Positions 35,166 to 46,489 of a DNA stretch of 64,000 bases are shown piece after piece. Position 1 is the stretch's first letter. Each line of letters opens with the position of its first letter. The notes beneath the pieces are model-generated. The model was given only the letters and a program-made list of their open reading frames with translations, did not search any database and was not told where the DNA came from. The position numbers and the translations under genes were made by a program. Location of the stretch: assembly GCA_019321725.1 (NCBI GenBank), contig CM033122.1:15960274-16024273 (forward strand), written 5' to 3'. Origin of the DNA: Paulownia fortunei. Taxonomy: Eukaryota; Streptophyta; Magnoliopsida; Lamiales; Paulowniaceae.

Positions 35166-36932
35166 AATTCCCCCACACTTAACCCTTGCTTGTCCTCGAG
35201 CAAGCTTAAAACAAACATAAACTAATCCACTTTCGTAGGAAAACACGATTGCATTTAGCATATGCAACAAGCCTTTAAACCCCTAGGTGGCCCATAGAGG
35301 ACGAGTTATAGTTTCGTGAAGGTTTCCAGCAGTGATACCTACAAACACCTATAATAACTATCTTCCAACTTTTATTCTCATGAAGCAACAAAGTAATATG
35401 AAAATAAAATCAAACAAGTGTTGAGTTTAACTCTTAGTCATTCAAAAATCAATACATTTCCACAATAATCATACTCAAGTGTGTGTGTGGACAGTTAATG
35501 TCAATAGTGATGAAACTATGCATGTTTCAAATAAGTGAATTCTCATAAAACCTTACAAAACCATCACCCAATCTCTAACAGAAAAGTTAAACATCATAGG
35601 CTCTTCCTTTGGTGCAAATCTCCACTACACTGAAGGCACCACACGAAATCAAAAGGTCTTTAACAAAGGTTGTAATGGGGCCAAAGGGTGGTGATGTAGC
35701 TAAGAAATAAAAGGATAGGATGCAACAAACGTTCTAAAAACTTCATAGAATTAGAGACATAAAATTTATCGATGAAGAATTCTCCAACTCCACAAATTTC
35801 ACACTGGAGTCTATTGTTATTGAATTGGACCCCTCTTATTCATCTTGCAACATCTCATTTTTAGTTGCAACTTGTAGCACTTTGCAACTTTTTTTTAATA
35901 TTGTTTTTTTTTCTTTTTTTTCCTTTTTTTTTCTTTTTTTTTTAAGAGAAACTCCCCCACACTTATCTTCTATCCCAACCTAAATTTCTTTTGTAAGTCC
36001 AAGCTTTCAATTGAATGTCTCTTAAACTCCAATCATTTTTAGAACAAGGGTTGGATAATAGTGTATTTAGGCTAGGTAAAAAGATATGGTTACAAAAAAA
36101 AAAATATTTATTTATTGTAAGGTTCAAAGTGGTTTACTAGGGGGATGTTTTCTTTAAATATCATATAGGGAACAAGCTGATTTGGCAATAGTGCTAGAAA
36201 GCCTAATGCCTTAATATTTTTCTAGTGGTGCACTATCAGTCGTTCGCCTCGACAGACCAAAAGTAAAAGTTCTAATACTTAACCCCTACATGTTGAAGAT
36301 TCAAGTGATGATTAGAGTAAGGGCATAAGAACTATATATTTTGACATGATTGTCTTCACACTAAATAACATAACTATTTGTGCAAAATAAAATTTGAGTA
36401 TAATTATCGCAAAAATATATTAACCAAATAACAACATCAAAGTCCAAAACAACACCCATCATCAATTAAACCATATTATTCATGCTTAATTTTAATCATT
36501 GAAGTTGGAAGAACCTATACGACTCAAAAAAAAATATTGGTAATTCACAAACACTTGTTAAAAACTTTACAAACCTGCCATATTATGCAAAAAATAGGGA
36601 TGCGTCTCAAGAGTGTTACAATTACCCTTTACTCAACCATCTTTTTTTTCATGCTTTCAACGGACCCAGCAAAAAAAAATACGCTTGATTTATATTTATT
36701 TTTTTTTATTTTTTTTTATTATATTTTTTTAAATACTAAAAAAAACACACATTGAATATACAAGTCATGATATCAATTATCCCTCTCCCAACCCAATCGA
36801 GACATTGTCCCCAATGTCAAAAATAGATAGGAAAGTAAAGTTTGAAAGATATCACCTGAAATGCGGCTAATAAAGCTGAAACAACAAAAAAAAAACACAC
36901 ATACTATTAGATAAAATCATTAACAATAAGTA
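35166..36932 (-). other. Athila 3' untranslated region with polypurine tract
   Basis: On the element strand a purine-rich GTGTGGGGGAATT abuts the 3' LTR (plus strand 35166-35180) and is the likely plus-strand primer. A near copy of this block (plus strand CTCCCCCACACTTA) occurs again at 35948-35961. A long pyrimidine tract (plus strand 35888-35944) and T runs at 36690-36735 are present. No gene is seen. Confidence 0.7.
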
Positions 36933-37584
36933 TCACAGACTGAGAGTCAAATTCAATTTGCGTTTTCGACCATTGTTCCTATTGGACCAATCCACATTAG
37001 CCAAGACTGGATCAGGTTTTGGCACATATGCTAGAAGTTGATCAATCAGCTGGTCAGGTGTTGGAGCAGAAATGATGATTCTTCTCGCAGAAGTTGAAAT
37101 AAACCCTTTTTTCGCAGCATGATCTACAAAAGATAGCAAACCATCATAAAAACCATTAACATTAAGAATACCTATAGGTTTTTGGTGAATGTTGAGTTGT
37201 GCCCAAGAGACAATTTGGAATAATTCTTCCAGTGTACCAAAACCGCCAGGTAGAATGATGAATGCATCCGCATTGTTTACCATATTAGGCATTCTGTCCT
37301 GAATATGTGACACTTTCAGCTCATCTCCAATGGTCATACCTGTGATATTCTGTACTGTTAAACATTTTGGATAACTCCCAAACTTTGACACCTCCTACAT
37401 AAGCAGAAATGGCAACACTCCCCATTAACCCCAAACTGCCTCCCCCATACACTAAATGAATTTTTCTTTCTGCTAAAGTTCTACCAAGATTATTGGCTGC
37501 CCCTATAAACTCACCATTTTTTCCTAGATTGGATCCACAAAAAACACAAATGGAATTAAATTTGCGAGTTGAAGAAACTTCCAT
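36933..37584 (-). pseudogene. LOG-like cytokinin riboside 5'-monophosphate phosphoribohydrolase, intronless, one frameshift
   Basis: LOG enzymes release active cytokinin from its nucleotide. Start ATG 37584 (MEVSSTRKF). Family motifs in order: ICVFCGSNLGKN (residues 12-23), HLVYGGGSLGLMG (43-55), a TIGDELKV segment, an Arg in the substrate-binding helix, ADAFIILPGGFGTLEEL (PGG at about residue 112, codons 37242-37250), SWAQLNIHQKPIGILNVNGF and SARRIIISAPTPDQLIDQLL. The length of about 215 codons matches the family. A frameshift at about 37385 splits it; all signature residues remain. Plant LOG genes normally have several introns and this copy has none, which suggests capture through RNA. It lies in the element's sense orientation, before the 3' LTR. 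An A-rich run precedes the ATG. Confidence 0.88.
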
Positions 37585-37736
37585 TTTCTTTTCTTTTTTT
37601 TTTTTTTTTTTTGAAAATAAGTTGTGCAAAAATAGAGTGAGTACGGTGATATTTATTGAGGTGTGAACAGGGAATACATTTATTGCATGTCTTTTTCTTT
37701 TGTCAAAAAGGTTGAAAATAAGGACACATACGAAAT

Positions 37737-37991
37737 TTAAAAATTACCTACTACCACGTGTATGTACATGTAGTTGTGATTGTGGCTCACATCTTCCTCT
37801 GGTTTTACGTCCAGTAACGGCTTAAACGCCCTCTGTGGGTCGAGGATATGCTTCCCATCCAGTTTTCTTATAAACTGGCAAACAGGGTCTTTTAATGTCA
37901 GATTCCCAAGACTAAAACTCATATTCATTTCGAAAACGATCCCATAAATCAAGAATTGCACGTTGTACCAATCCACATGAATGCATCTCAA
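37737..37991 (-). other. Unidentified open segment between the two cargo genes
   Basis: About 84 codons are open, overlapping the end of the cysteine-rich ORF in another frame. The part after the overlap (LTLKDPVCQFIRKLDGKHIL, then FKPLLDVKPEEDVSH) looks like protein, but I cannot assign it. It could be a frameshifted continuation of the upstream ORF or a separate relic. Confidence 0.3.
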
Positions 37992-38388
37992 GAGTCAATA
38001 TAATGTGATCTAAAGACTCCTTACTCAGTCCATCCATAATGAATTTAAGTTTATCTTCTCGATTTTTAGAGACCATTCCTAAAGAACGACACTTTGTGTT
38101 GCAAGTCCATCTAGCACAAATATGACAAACTTTCATTTTTTTCGCCCTTCATTTTTTTGAATATGTGCTTTTACCAAAACCAGACATGTATCTAGTAAGC
38201 AAATCTGGAAACTCATGTGAAAACTCACCTGCCCTTACCTTTGCTTCAATTAACCATCGTATGTCCTCCGGAATGCCCTTGTGCATAAGCATCCTCAATC
38301 TTTCAATCCTGATTTTATAAATTTTCAAAATTGCATTTTTAGGAAGAAAAGGAAATCGCTTCTTGAGAGTTAGAAATATGTCATCCAT
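37912..38388 (-). pseudogene. Cysteine-rich basic ORF resembling betaflexivirus nucleic-acid-binding protein
   Basis: A 158-residue frame starts at ATG 38388 (MDDIFLTLKK) and is interrupted once, by TGA at 38149-38151 (about residue 80). The upstream part is helical and basic. Around the stop lies a Gly-x-Ser-Thr-Tyr plus Lys/Arg cluster, then a C-x2-C-x4-C-x3-C knuckle (CHICARWTCNTKC, about 38127-38089), then a charged helical tail. A Gly/Ser/aromatic plus basic run directly before a Cys cluster is the layout of the small nucleic-acid-binding proteins (silencing suppressors) of carla- and vitiviruses. I infer such an origin from this pattern only; a zinc-knuckle gene of other origin is possible. 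It sits directly after integrase, on the element's strand, in the env-like position. Confidence 0.5.
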
Positions 38389-38589
38389 TTTGAAAATAAT
38401 AAGAAAAGAGAATGAGAAAAACAAAGAAAATTTGTACAAAGATTTCAGTTGTTTGGGAAACTGACAAGTCCGACTTTTATAGCCACGGAGTACCGTTATC
38501 CGCCATTTAACCGAGAAAAGAAAAAATAAAAAATAAAAGAAGAAGAAGAGAAGAAAAAAATAATGTCAGATAAAAAAATATATACAACA

Positions 38590-39770
38590 CTAATCATAAC
38601 AAGGGTTAGAAAGAAAAAGAATTTCCTCTTGTGAAAATTGATTTTCTAGAAATGGTTTAACTCTTTGTCCATTTACTTTGAATATGTTACCATTTCTAGG
38701 ATTCTCAATGTCAATCGCCCCATAAGGATATACTTTTTTTACAACAAAAGGACCACTCCACCTTGATCTCAATTTTCCAGGAAACAAATGCAATCGAGAA
38801 TTATAAAGCAAAACCTTTTGACCAACCTCAAATATTTTTCTTGAAATTTTATTATCATGAAAATCTTTGATTCTTGCTTTATAAATTTTAGAATTCTCAT
38901 ATGCATCATTTCTCAGTTCTTCAAGTTCATTGATTTGCAATTTGCGCAATTTTGAAACTTCATCAAGGTTGAAGTTAAACATTTTGATTGCCCAATAAGC
39001 TTTATGTTCAAGTTCAACAGGTAAATGACAAGGTTTTCCATAAACTATCCTATAAGGAGACATGCCTAATGATGTTTTGAAAGCAGTTCTATATGCCCAA
39101 AGTGTATCGGTAAGTCTAAGAGACCAATCTTTACGGTTTGGGTTAACTGTTTTCTCCAAAATTTGTTTTATCTCCCTATTTGCAAGTTCAACTTGTCCAT
39201 TTGTCTGAGGATGATAAGGGGTTGCAACTTTATGTATGATTCCATATTTCTTCATTAAAGTTTCGAAAACTTTATTACAAAAATATTTTCCCCCATCACT
39301 GATAATAGATCTAGGAATTCCAAATCGACTTAAAATATTTTCTTTCAAAAATTTTATCACTATTTTGTGATCATTGTTTTGACAAGGAATTGCCTCGATC
39401 CATTTTGAAACATAATCTATGGCAACCAATATGTAAAGAAAACCAAATGATAATGGAAATGGCCCCATAAAATCAATACCCCAACAGTCAAAGATTTCAA
39501 TCACTAGGATAGGGTGTAGGGGCATCATATTTCTCTTTGAAAGGGACCCTAACTTTTGACAATTTTCACAACTTTTGCAGAAAGTGAAGTATCTTTGAAA
39601 AGAGTTGGCCAATAAAATCCACATTGCAAGATTTTTGCAGTAGTTTTCTTTACAGAAAAATGACCACCACATGCTTCTGAATGACAAAATTTGACAATAT
39701 TACCTATCTCATTGTCAGGCACACATCTTGAAAGATTTGATGCGGACAATATTTGAATAGGTATGGATCA
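38590..39770 (-). pseudogene. Athila integrase
   Basis: An HHCC zinc-binding part ([14 protein letters not shown], then [11 protein letters not shown]) is split by a frameshift near 39590. The catalytic core is complete: Asp in [12 protein letters not shown], Asp in [11 protein letters not shown], Glu in [19 protein letters not shown]. The C-terminal part has [40 protein letters not shown] and [20 protein letters not shown], which place it in Athila/Calypso. It ends at 38590, about 150 bp before the next frame. Confidence 0.9.
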
Positions 39771-39795
39771 TCCCAATAAAAAATTTTAACCTCAG

Positions 39796-40645
39796 TCAAA
39801 AATTCTTTTTATCTTGAGAGTTCCAATGTGATGGCATCTTTCCTATTACAAGAAAATTAACAATGTCAGCAAACCAAGGTAAAATAGAAACGTTAAATAA
39901 TTGTTCATCAGGGAAAGTGTCATTAATAGGTGTGGTTTGAAATGAGTCATCACAAACAAGTCTCGACAAATGATCAGCCACTACATTCTCTACCCCTTTT
40001 TATCTCGAATAGTAACATTAAATTCCTGAGTAAGAGAATCCACCTAATCAGTCTTGGTTTAGCATCTTTTTTTGACAAAAGATATTTCAAAGCTGCATGA
40101 TCACTGAAAACAACAATTGGTGAGCCAACAAGATAAGATCGAAATTTATCTAATGCAAAAACTACAGCAAGTAATTCTTTTTCAGTTGTTGTATAATTCA
40201 ATTGAGCACCATTTAAAGTTTTACTTGCATAGTAAATAACATATAGTTTTTTATCTTTTCTTTGTCCCAAGACAGCTCCAACAGCATAATCACTAGCATC
40301 ACACATTATTTCAAAAGGTAAAGTCCAATCTGGAGGCTGGATGATTGGAGCAGACGTAAGCATGCTTTTAAGCTTAACAAAAGCATTTTCACAGTTTTCA
40401 TTCCATTCAAAAATAGTGTCTTTTGTTAGAAGATTACACAAAGGTTTAGATATTAAACTAAAATCTTTGATAAATCTTCTATAAAAACCAGCATGTCCTA
40501 AAAATGATCTAATCTCCTTCACAGTCTTTAGTGTTGGCAAATTGACAATTAACTCAATTTTAGATTTATCAACCTCAATACTTCTGATGATATAATGTGT
40601 CCAAGAACAATACCAGTTGTTACCATGAAGTGACATTTCTCCCAA
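39796..40645 (-). pseudogene. Athila RNase H domain
   Basis: It reads EIRSFLGHAGFYRRFIKDFS, then the RNase H core CDASDYAVGAVLGQR (first Asp), TTTEKELLAVVFALDKF (Glu), VVFSDHAALKYLL (second Asp) and ADHLSRL (last Asp). A frameshift near 40000 splits the last motif from the rest. It continues in another frame to about 39796. It degrades RNA in the RNA-DNA hybrid. Confidence 0.85.
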
Positions 40646-42471
40646 TTGAGCACAAGATTCTTTTCTTCACACCTGATCAAAACCTTTTCTAAATTAGATA
40701 AGCAATCATCAAATGAATTACCAAAAACAGAAAAATCATCCATGAAGACTTTAAGAAAACATTCAACCATGTCACTAAAAATACTAAGCATGCATCGTTG
40801 GAATGTAGCTGGTGCATTACATAATCCAAAAGGCATCCTTCGATATGCAAAAGTACCAAAAGGACACGTAAAAGTTGTTTTCTCTTGATCTTCAAGTGCA
40901 ATTGCAATTTGGTTATATTCAGAATATCCATCTAAAAAGCAATAAAATTCGTGTCCTGCAACTCTTTCTAAAATTTGATCCATGAAAGGTAATGGAAAAT
41001 GATCTTTTCTAGTGACTGAGTTGAGTTTTCTATAGTCAATGCACATTCGCCAACCAGTAACAGTCCTAGTTGGAATTAATTCATCATTCTCATTCTTGAC
41101 TACAGTAACTCCAGATTTCTTAGGTACAACTTGAGTCGGACTTACCCATTTGCTATCAGAAATAGAATAAATGATTCCATTATCTAAGAGTTTCATGACT
41201 TCATTTCTTACTACTTCTTTCATATTAGGATTTAGCTTTCGTTGCATTTCTCTAGATGGTTTAGCATTTTCCTCTAGATAGATGTTATGTGTGTAAATGA
41301 AATGATTAATACCTTTAATATCAGCAATGGTCCATCCTAAAGCATTCTTATGCATTTTCAGAGTTTCGATCAACTTACCTTCTTGATATGCATCGAGTTT
41401 GGAAGAAATTATTACTGGAAAAGTTTCATTCTCACCCAAGAAAGAGTATTTCAAATTAACTGGCAAAGGTTTCAATTCAACCACGGGAGCTTTAATACTT
41501 GATGGAATAGATTTTACTGTTGATGATGAAAGTTCTTCGAACCTTGGCTTCCAAAAATATTTTTCTTGTACCTGCAAAAATTCAGAGATAGTATTAGTGT
41601 GTTCCTTTTTATAAATACTTTCACTTTTAAAACAAGTCTCCAAAGAATCTGAAGAGTTAGTAGTAGTAAAGTATTCATGAACAAGTTCTTCAATTGAATC
41701 CACTTCATGTACTTCGACATCTTCTGCAGGTTGCATACAAACATTAAACACATTTAGTTCCAAAGTCATATTTCCAAATGATAACTTCAAAATACCATTT
41801 CTACAATTGATCAAAGCATTTGAAGTTGCAAGAAAAGGACGACCCAAAATGATAGGAATTTGTGTATGTGTTTGTGCAACAGGCTCTGTGTCCAAAACAA
41901 TGAAATCAACTAGAAAGTAAAACTTATCAATTTGTACCAACACATCTTCTACTATTCCCTTTGGAACTTTAATCGAACGGTCAGCTAATTGGAGTACAAC
42001 AGAAGTTGTTTTAAGTTCTCCCAAACCTAACTGTTCATAAACTGAGAAAGGTAGAAGATTTACACTAGCACCAAGATCAAGCAAAGCACGCTCTATTCTA
42101 GTGTTTCCTATGATACATGAAATAGTTGGACAACCTGGATCTTTGTACTTGGGTGGAGTGAATTGTTGAATGATTGAACTAACACTTTCAGTTAAAAATG
42201 CCTTCTTTTGTACATGATGTTTTCTTTTGATTGTACACAAATCTTTTAAAAATTTGGCATAAGGTGGAACTTGCTTGATTGCATCCAATAATGGAATATT
42301 AATCTTGACTTGTTTAAAAATTTCAAAAATTTCAGCATTTGAGTTCAATTTCTGAGTTGCTTGCAATCTTTGAGGAAAGGGTGCTGGAGGTAAATATTTT
42401 TCTTTTTCTTCATTTTCACGCTTACCTTCTTCAAACTTACCTTTATCGTCAAGACTATTTCCATTTTTCAT
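40549..42471 (-). pseudogene. Athila protease and reverse transcriptase
   Basis: This is the longest open pol segment (640 codons). Protease: ALLDLGASVNLLPFSVYEQL near residues 130-150, the D-L-G active site usual in Athila, with an IPIILGRPFL end near 207. RT: SKWVSPTQVVPKKSG, WRMCIDYRKLNSVTRKDHFP, FCFLDGYSEYNQI-type motif A, MPFGLCNAPATFQRCM, catalytic VFMDDFSVFG, NWEKCHFMV. All RT catalytic Asp residues are present. A frameshift between about 40560 and 40640 separates it from RNase H; otherwise it looks intact. Confidence 0.9.
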
Positions 42472-43841
42472 TTCTGGAGGTGGATTAGAAACTTTCTCCT
42501 TGGGATGAATAGTCTTGTCAACAACTTTTCCATTCCGAAGAGTTGTAACTGAATTAGCCTCCTTGACTGCATTTTCACCTGAAGAAGAAACATGACACTA
42601 AGTAGAAGGATTAGGTTGAGGTTGAGCAGGAAATTACCTTTTTCATGAGTACGCAAAGAAGTTGTCAGTGTTGAAAGTGTGCTTCTGATCTCATTGATAG
42701 CTTGTGAAGTCTGATTATTGATGTTTGTTTGTTCATGCATAAATGCTTGCAAAGTCTCCTCAATGGATTTTGTATGTGGAGGTGAATAAGAATGAAAGTT
42801 TTGTGGTTTTTGTGAATGCGGTGGTTGGGCACGGTTATCATCTCGCCAACTGAAATTGGGATGATTTCTCCATTGTGGATTGTAAGTTTCAGAATATGAA
42901 GAATGGAAAGGCTTTTTGAATGTGTTCATAAAATTTGCTTGTACTGGAAGGTTTGGACATTCATTGGTGGAGTGCCCCAAAAGTTCACAATTTCTACAAA
43001 CTTCTTCCTCTTGCACAGATTTGATTTTCTTTACTTTCTTAAGTTCCATGGCTTCAACTTTTCTTGTTAAACTAGCAAGTCTAGCATTTAGATCATCTTC
43101 TTGACTAAGGTAATATTTTCCTTTATTACTATTAGCAAGATTAGATCTAATAGAACCTTCGGAAGAATTAACACTATGCCATGATTGAGAGTTTTCTGCC
43201 AAATGATCTAGGTATTCTAGGGCTTCATCAGGTTCCTTATCAAGAAACTCACCATTACACATTGTTTCAACAAATTATTTTGTTTTAGGAGTTAAACCTT
43301 CATAAAAGAAACTAATTAAGCGCCATTTTTCAAAACCATGATGTGGGCATGAATTCAACAAATCTTTAAATCTTTCCCAACATTGAAAGAAAACTTCATT
43401 CGAATTTTGAGAAAAATTTTGAATTTGTCTTTTCAAAGCATTAGTTTTATGAGTTGGAAAGAATTTTTTCAAGAATTCAGCTTGCATTTCTTGCCAAGTA
43501 CCAATTGACCTAGGTTTTAAAGAATTAAGCCAATTTTTTGCTTTATCTTTTAAAGAAAAAGGAAATAATTTGAGCTTAACAATCTCATTTGTGCAAGTTC
43601 GATCATCAAAAGTGGCACATAATTCATCAAATTCTTTTAAATGCAAGTAAGGACTTTCAGAGTCTAAACCATGGAAATTAGGAAGTAAATGGATCATACC
43701 TGACTTGAATCGAAAATTATTTGCATTTAGAGGAAAAATGAAACAAGAAGGAGAAGAATTTCGAGGAGGTTGCAAGTAATAACGCATGGTACGCACCTGT
43801 TGATTCTTATTTTCATCCTGGACACTTTCATTTTCAGCCAT
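42468..43841 (-). pseudogene. Athila gag, interrupted
   Basis: Start ATG 43841 (MAENESVQDENKN). A Retrotrans_gag capsid domain spans about residues 60-185 (FHGLDSESPYLHLKEFDELC, KDKAKNWLNSL, WQEMQAEFLKKFFP). A TAA at 43275-43277 in an otherwise continuous frame replaces a Gln-compatible codon. The frame then continues (MCNGEFLDKEPDEALEYLDH) through a Lys-rich coiled segment and a zinc knuckle, CRNCELLGHSTNECPN (CX2CX4HX4C intact, about 43005-42955). A frameshift near 42640 and a stop near 42600 separate it from pol. It is broken but recently so. Confidence 0.85.
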
Positions 43842-44018
43842 GGTGGAAGTGTGTGGAGATGATTCAAACAAATTTCCAAACAAAGTTTCGGAATTATTTC
43901 TTACTAAACGTCGAGAATTATGACTACGATACCATATAACCATATATCCATAAAGAAAATAAACAAACTATATTTACAAAGGAAAAATATTAACAAACCT
44001 GAATACTTACCTTGCCTT

Positions 44019-44035
44019 CCCCGGCAACGGCGCCA
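44019..44035 (-). promoter_or_regulatory. Primer binding site (tRNA-Asp)
   Basis: On the element strand TGGCGCCGTTGCCGGGG lies 6 nt inside the 5' LTR. It is the standard tRNA-Asp-complementary site of plant Athila/Tat elements and primes minus-strand synthesis. Confidence 0.9.
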
Positions 44036-44041
44036 AAAACT

Positions 44042-45657
44042 TGCTACAACTTTAAGGTTGCAAACCCAAGTGCAGGTTGTAGTAAGTAATAAATTTCTCG
44101 TGAGTCCGAGGTCGATCCACAGGGAAGTTGTTTGAAGAATTCAAGTTTATATTTATAAAAAGATGGAGTTTATGTGAATCAAAAATATATAAACAATTAA
44201 TGTATGATGTAGCTAAAGAAAAAACCTGAAGTAATAAAAGTACTGAGGATTAGGGATCCACTCTTGAGTTTTGGATAGATAAATGGTTATTTATTCTTTT
44301 TACCTCTATTAATTGCCACAATTGGAATCCATACATAATGAAGGTTTCAATGGGAAGATATTATCAAGTAACTCATGCAATAAGGTAATCATGATATTGT
44401 CTTACTATTGCAAATTATCTCTTAACGCCAACACTTATTTATGGGATTAAGCATTTATATACTCTTTCGTCAACAACAAATCAAGGTTTCACATTAGCAG
44501 TCGGTGGGGTAAAACCGTACAATAAGCTAAATGAAGCCAAGTATTTGTTGTGCCATTGGAGATACATAAATCAAGAATCACCACAAAAATAAGTAGGGTT
44601 TAGATCAAAAATAATAATAATAATACAACATACTTAAACAATTTCTACCCTTATAACCATTTATCTTCCTCCATCAAGAGATTCACCCTTTTTCCTCAGC
44701 AAAATAAAATTTAGAAAGACATAATAAAAGTAACAAAGACTAAAAATATAAGAGAAACTAGAGAATGCATTTCTATTACTACTAGAAAACTTACAATACT
44801 AGAAAACATACAAACTAGATAACTTAGCCTAAAGAAACCCTCTACCCCCCTCCTCTTACAAGCTGAATACATGGCCTATTTATAGTACTTGGAGTAAGCT
44901 AGAGGCCAAACAAATAATGGAGGGGTTAATCAAGTGGTATGCTAGTTGCCAAGAGTTGGTAAGTTGTTACACAAATTTCTCAACCACTGAATTGAATTAT
45001 ATTTTTCGGTTAGATACAGCCAGAGTTTGAAGATACGTAAAGAATAAAAATTGTAGATCTTTCAACGCTGATATATTTTCATATATCTTTTGTCAAATTT
45101 GGCGATCGGATGAAGGAGATATGGTCAAATTACCGAGTCATGTCCAAGAGCCGCCCTGTAACATCAGCAGCAACTTGCAGCCTATGGTTTTACCATTTCA
45201 ACACATTTTCACACCATCTTGTCTTCAGCAAACTTGTTTATTTACCTCTTGGGTATAACATATCCGAATTTCAGACCAAAATAAATTTGGGCTCAAGATA
45301 TATAACCGAATTGGTAAAATAAGTCAATACTGGGCTGAACTTTGATCTGAATTTTGGTGATCCATTTTGTGTAATTACTTGGATGAATTTTCTGCTATCA
45401 TCAAGACTGAATTGGGCTGAGCCTCCAACATAAAAGTTGTACCTCTATCTCTTGGCTTTCAAATGAAACAAGCTTCAGGTCCATAGAGCTTTTGATCATG
45501 AAGTTATGCTCAAATTACAAAAACTGCACAAGTTTGAAAACATGCTTCTATTTATTCCCTAACACAAAATATTAATAAAACAAGAATATTAACAAGAATA
45601 AAGCAAGAAAAGTATAAAGGATTTGATATAAAAATATGTCAAAATATGCACTTATCA
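44042..45657 (-). repeat. Athila 5' LTR
   Basis: 1,616 bp. On the element strand it begins TGATAAGTGCATATTTTGAC and ends GGTTGTAGCA (plus strand TGCTACAACC-like start at 44042). It is 99.3 percent identical to 33554-35165. As 5' LTR it carries the promoter. The terminal TG..CA is intact. Confidence 0.95.
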
Positions 45658-46480
45658 TCTACCCCTAGTAGACCATCTCTAGCTCTGGGTCATCCTACTA
45701 AGAGTGCCTTGAACTTTGTGAATTTTACTAGTTTTTTATTTTCACACTTAAGACTACTGCATGTTGCTATACCTATATCTCTATAGGGGTCGATTTGTGG
45801 TATACACTACCCGATCTATTATTACAACCATACCTCTCGGTCTTAATTGTTACAATTAAAATCAACTTGAAATTTGTCAAGTCAAGAAGCATTAAAAACA
45901 AAGCATATGCTCATCACAATCAAAATTACACTCCAATCACAATATAAACATCAACTCATAACTCAATAAAAATGATTTTCCAAGCCTTGACAATAGTGAT
46001 TTAGTTAATATTGAAATTAAGCAAGCACCAAGTATTTTTCAACATCATGATTCTTATAAATTTCTCAAACTAAACAAAATGAAAAAAGAAATTAAAGTAG
46101 AAAATTATAATATTAAGTGATTCTTCACTTCTCTTTCAAAATCTTCAATGCCCAATGAAGTTCCTCCTCTTCTTGTCTTCAAATCCCAAGCTCCTTGGTA
46201 ATGATTGTATATGTTTTTGGTGTAATGTGTGAAAAAATGTAAAAAAACGTGTGTTTTAGGTGAACAAGAAATGTGTGTGAGAATTTAGGTATAAAGTATC
46301 AGAGGTGTGAATTATGTGATGAAAAGTGTGATGTGAATTATGTATATAATGTATACAAGCATATCAAATGGATGGTGATGTATGTAGTATTTAAAAGGTG
46401 AAAAACAAGAAATATGTCAACATGAGTCTTTTTTCGGCACTTGTCATCATAATCCAAGTGGAGAATATTTTTATGTTATA
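45658..46480. other. Spacer, possibly old LTR DNA
   Basis: No gene. It begins with the Athila target duplication TCTAC. The segment with CTATAGGGGTCGATTTGTGG (about 45782) has the look of an old LTR, but no partner is found in the window. Confidence 0.35.
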
Positions 46481-46489
46481 CACAGTGGA

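Larger units (their letters stand above)
33554..45657 (-). mobile_element. Complete Ty3/gypsy Athila-lineage LTR retrotransposon carrying extra genes
   Basis: Length 12,104 bp, transcribed right to left. LTRs are 33554-35165 (3') and 44042-45657 (5'); both flanks carry the 5-bp duplication TCTAC (33549-33553 and 45658-45662). The primer site matches tRNA-Asp. Domains in order: gag, protease, RT, RNase H, integrase, then a cysteine-rich ORF and a LOG-like ORF in place of the env-like ORF common in Athila. Integrase and RT text ([30 protein letters not shown]) is Athila-type. The LTRs differ by 11 substitutions (10 transitions) and 4 one-base indels, so insertion was recent, yet gag-pol carries several stops and frameshifts. 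Confidence 0.93.

Noticed and set aside
40646..40888. Plus-strand frames opposite the Athila RT (also 41399-41614, 42916-43104)
   Set aside because: Shadows of the minus-strand pol and gag frames.
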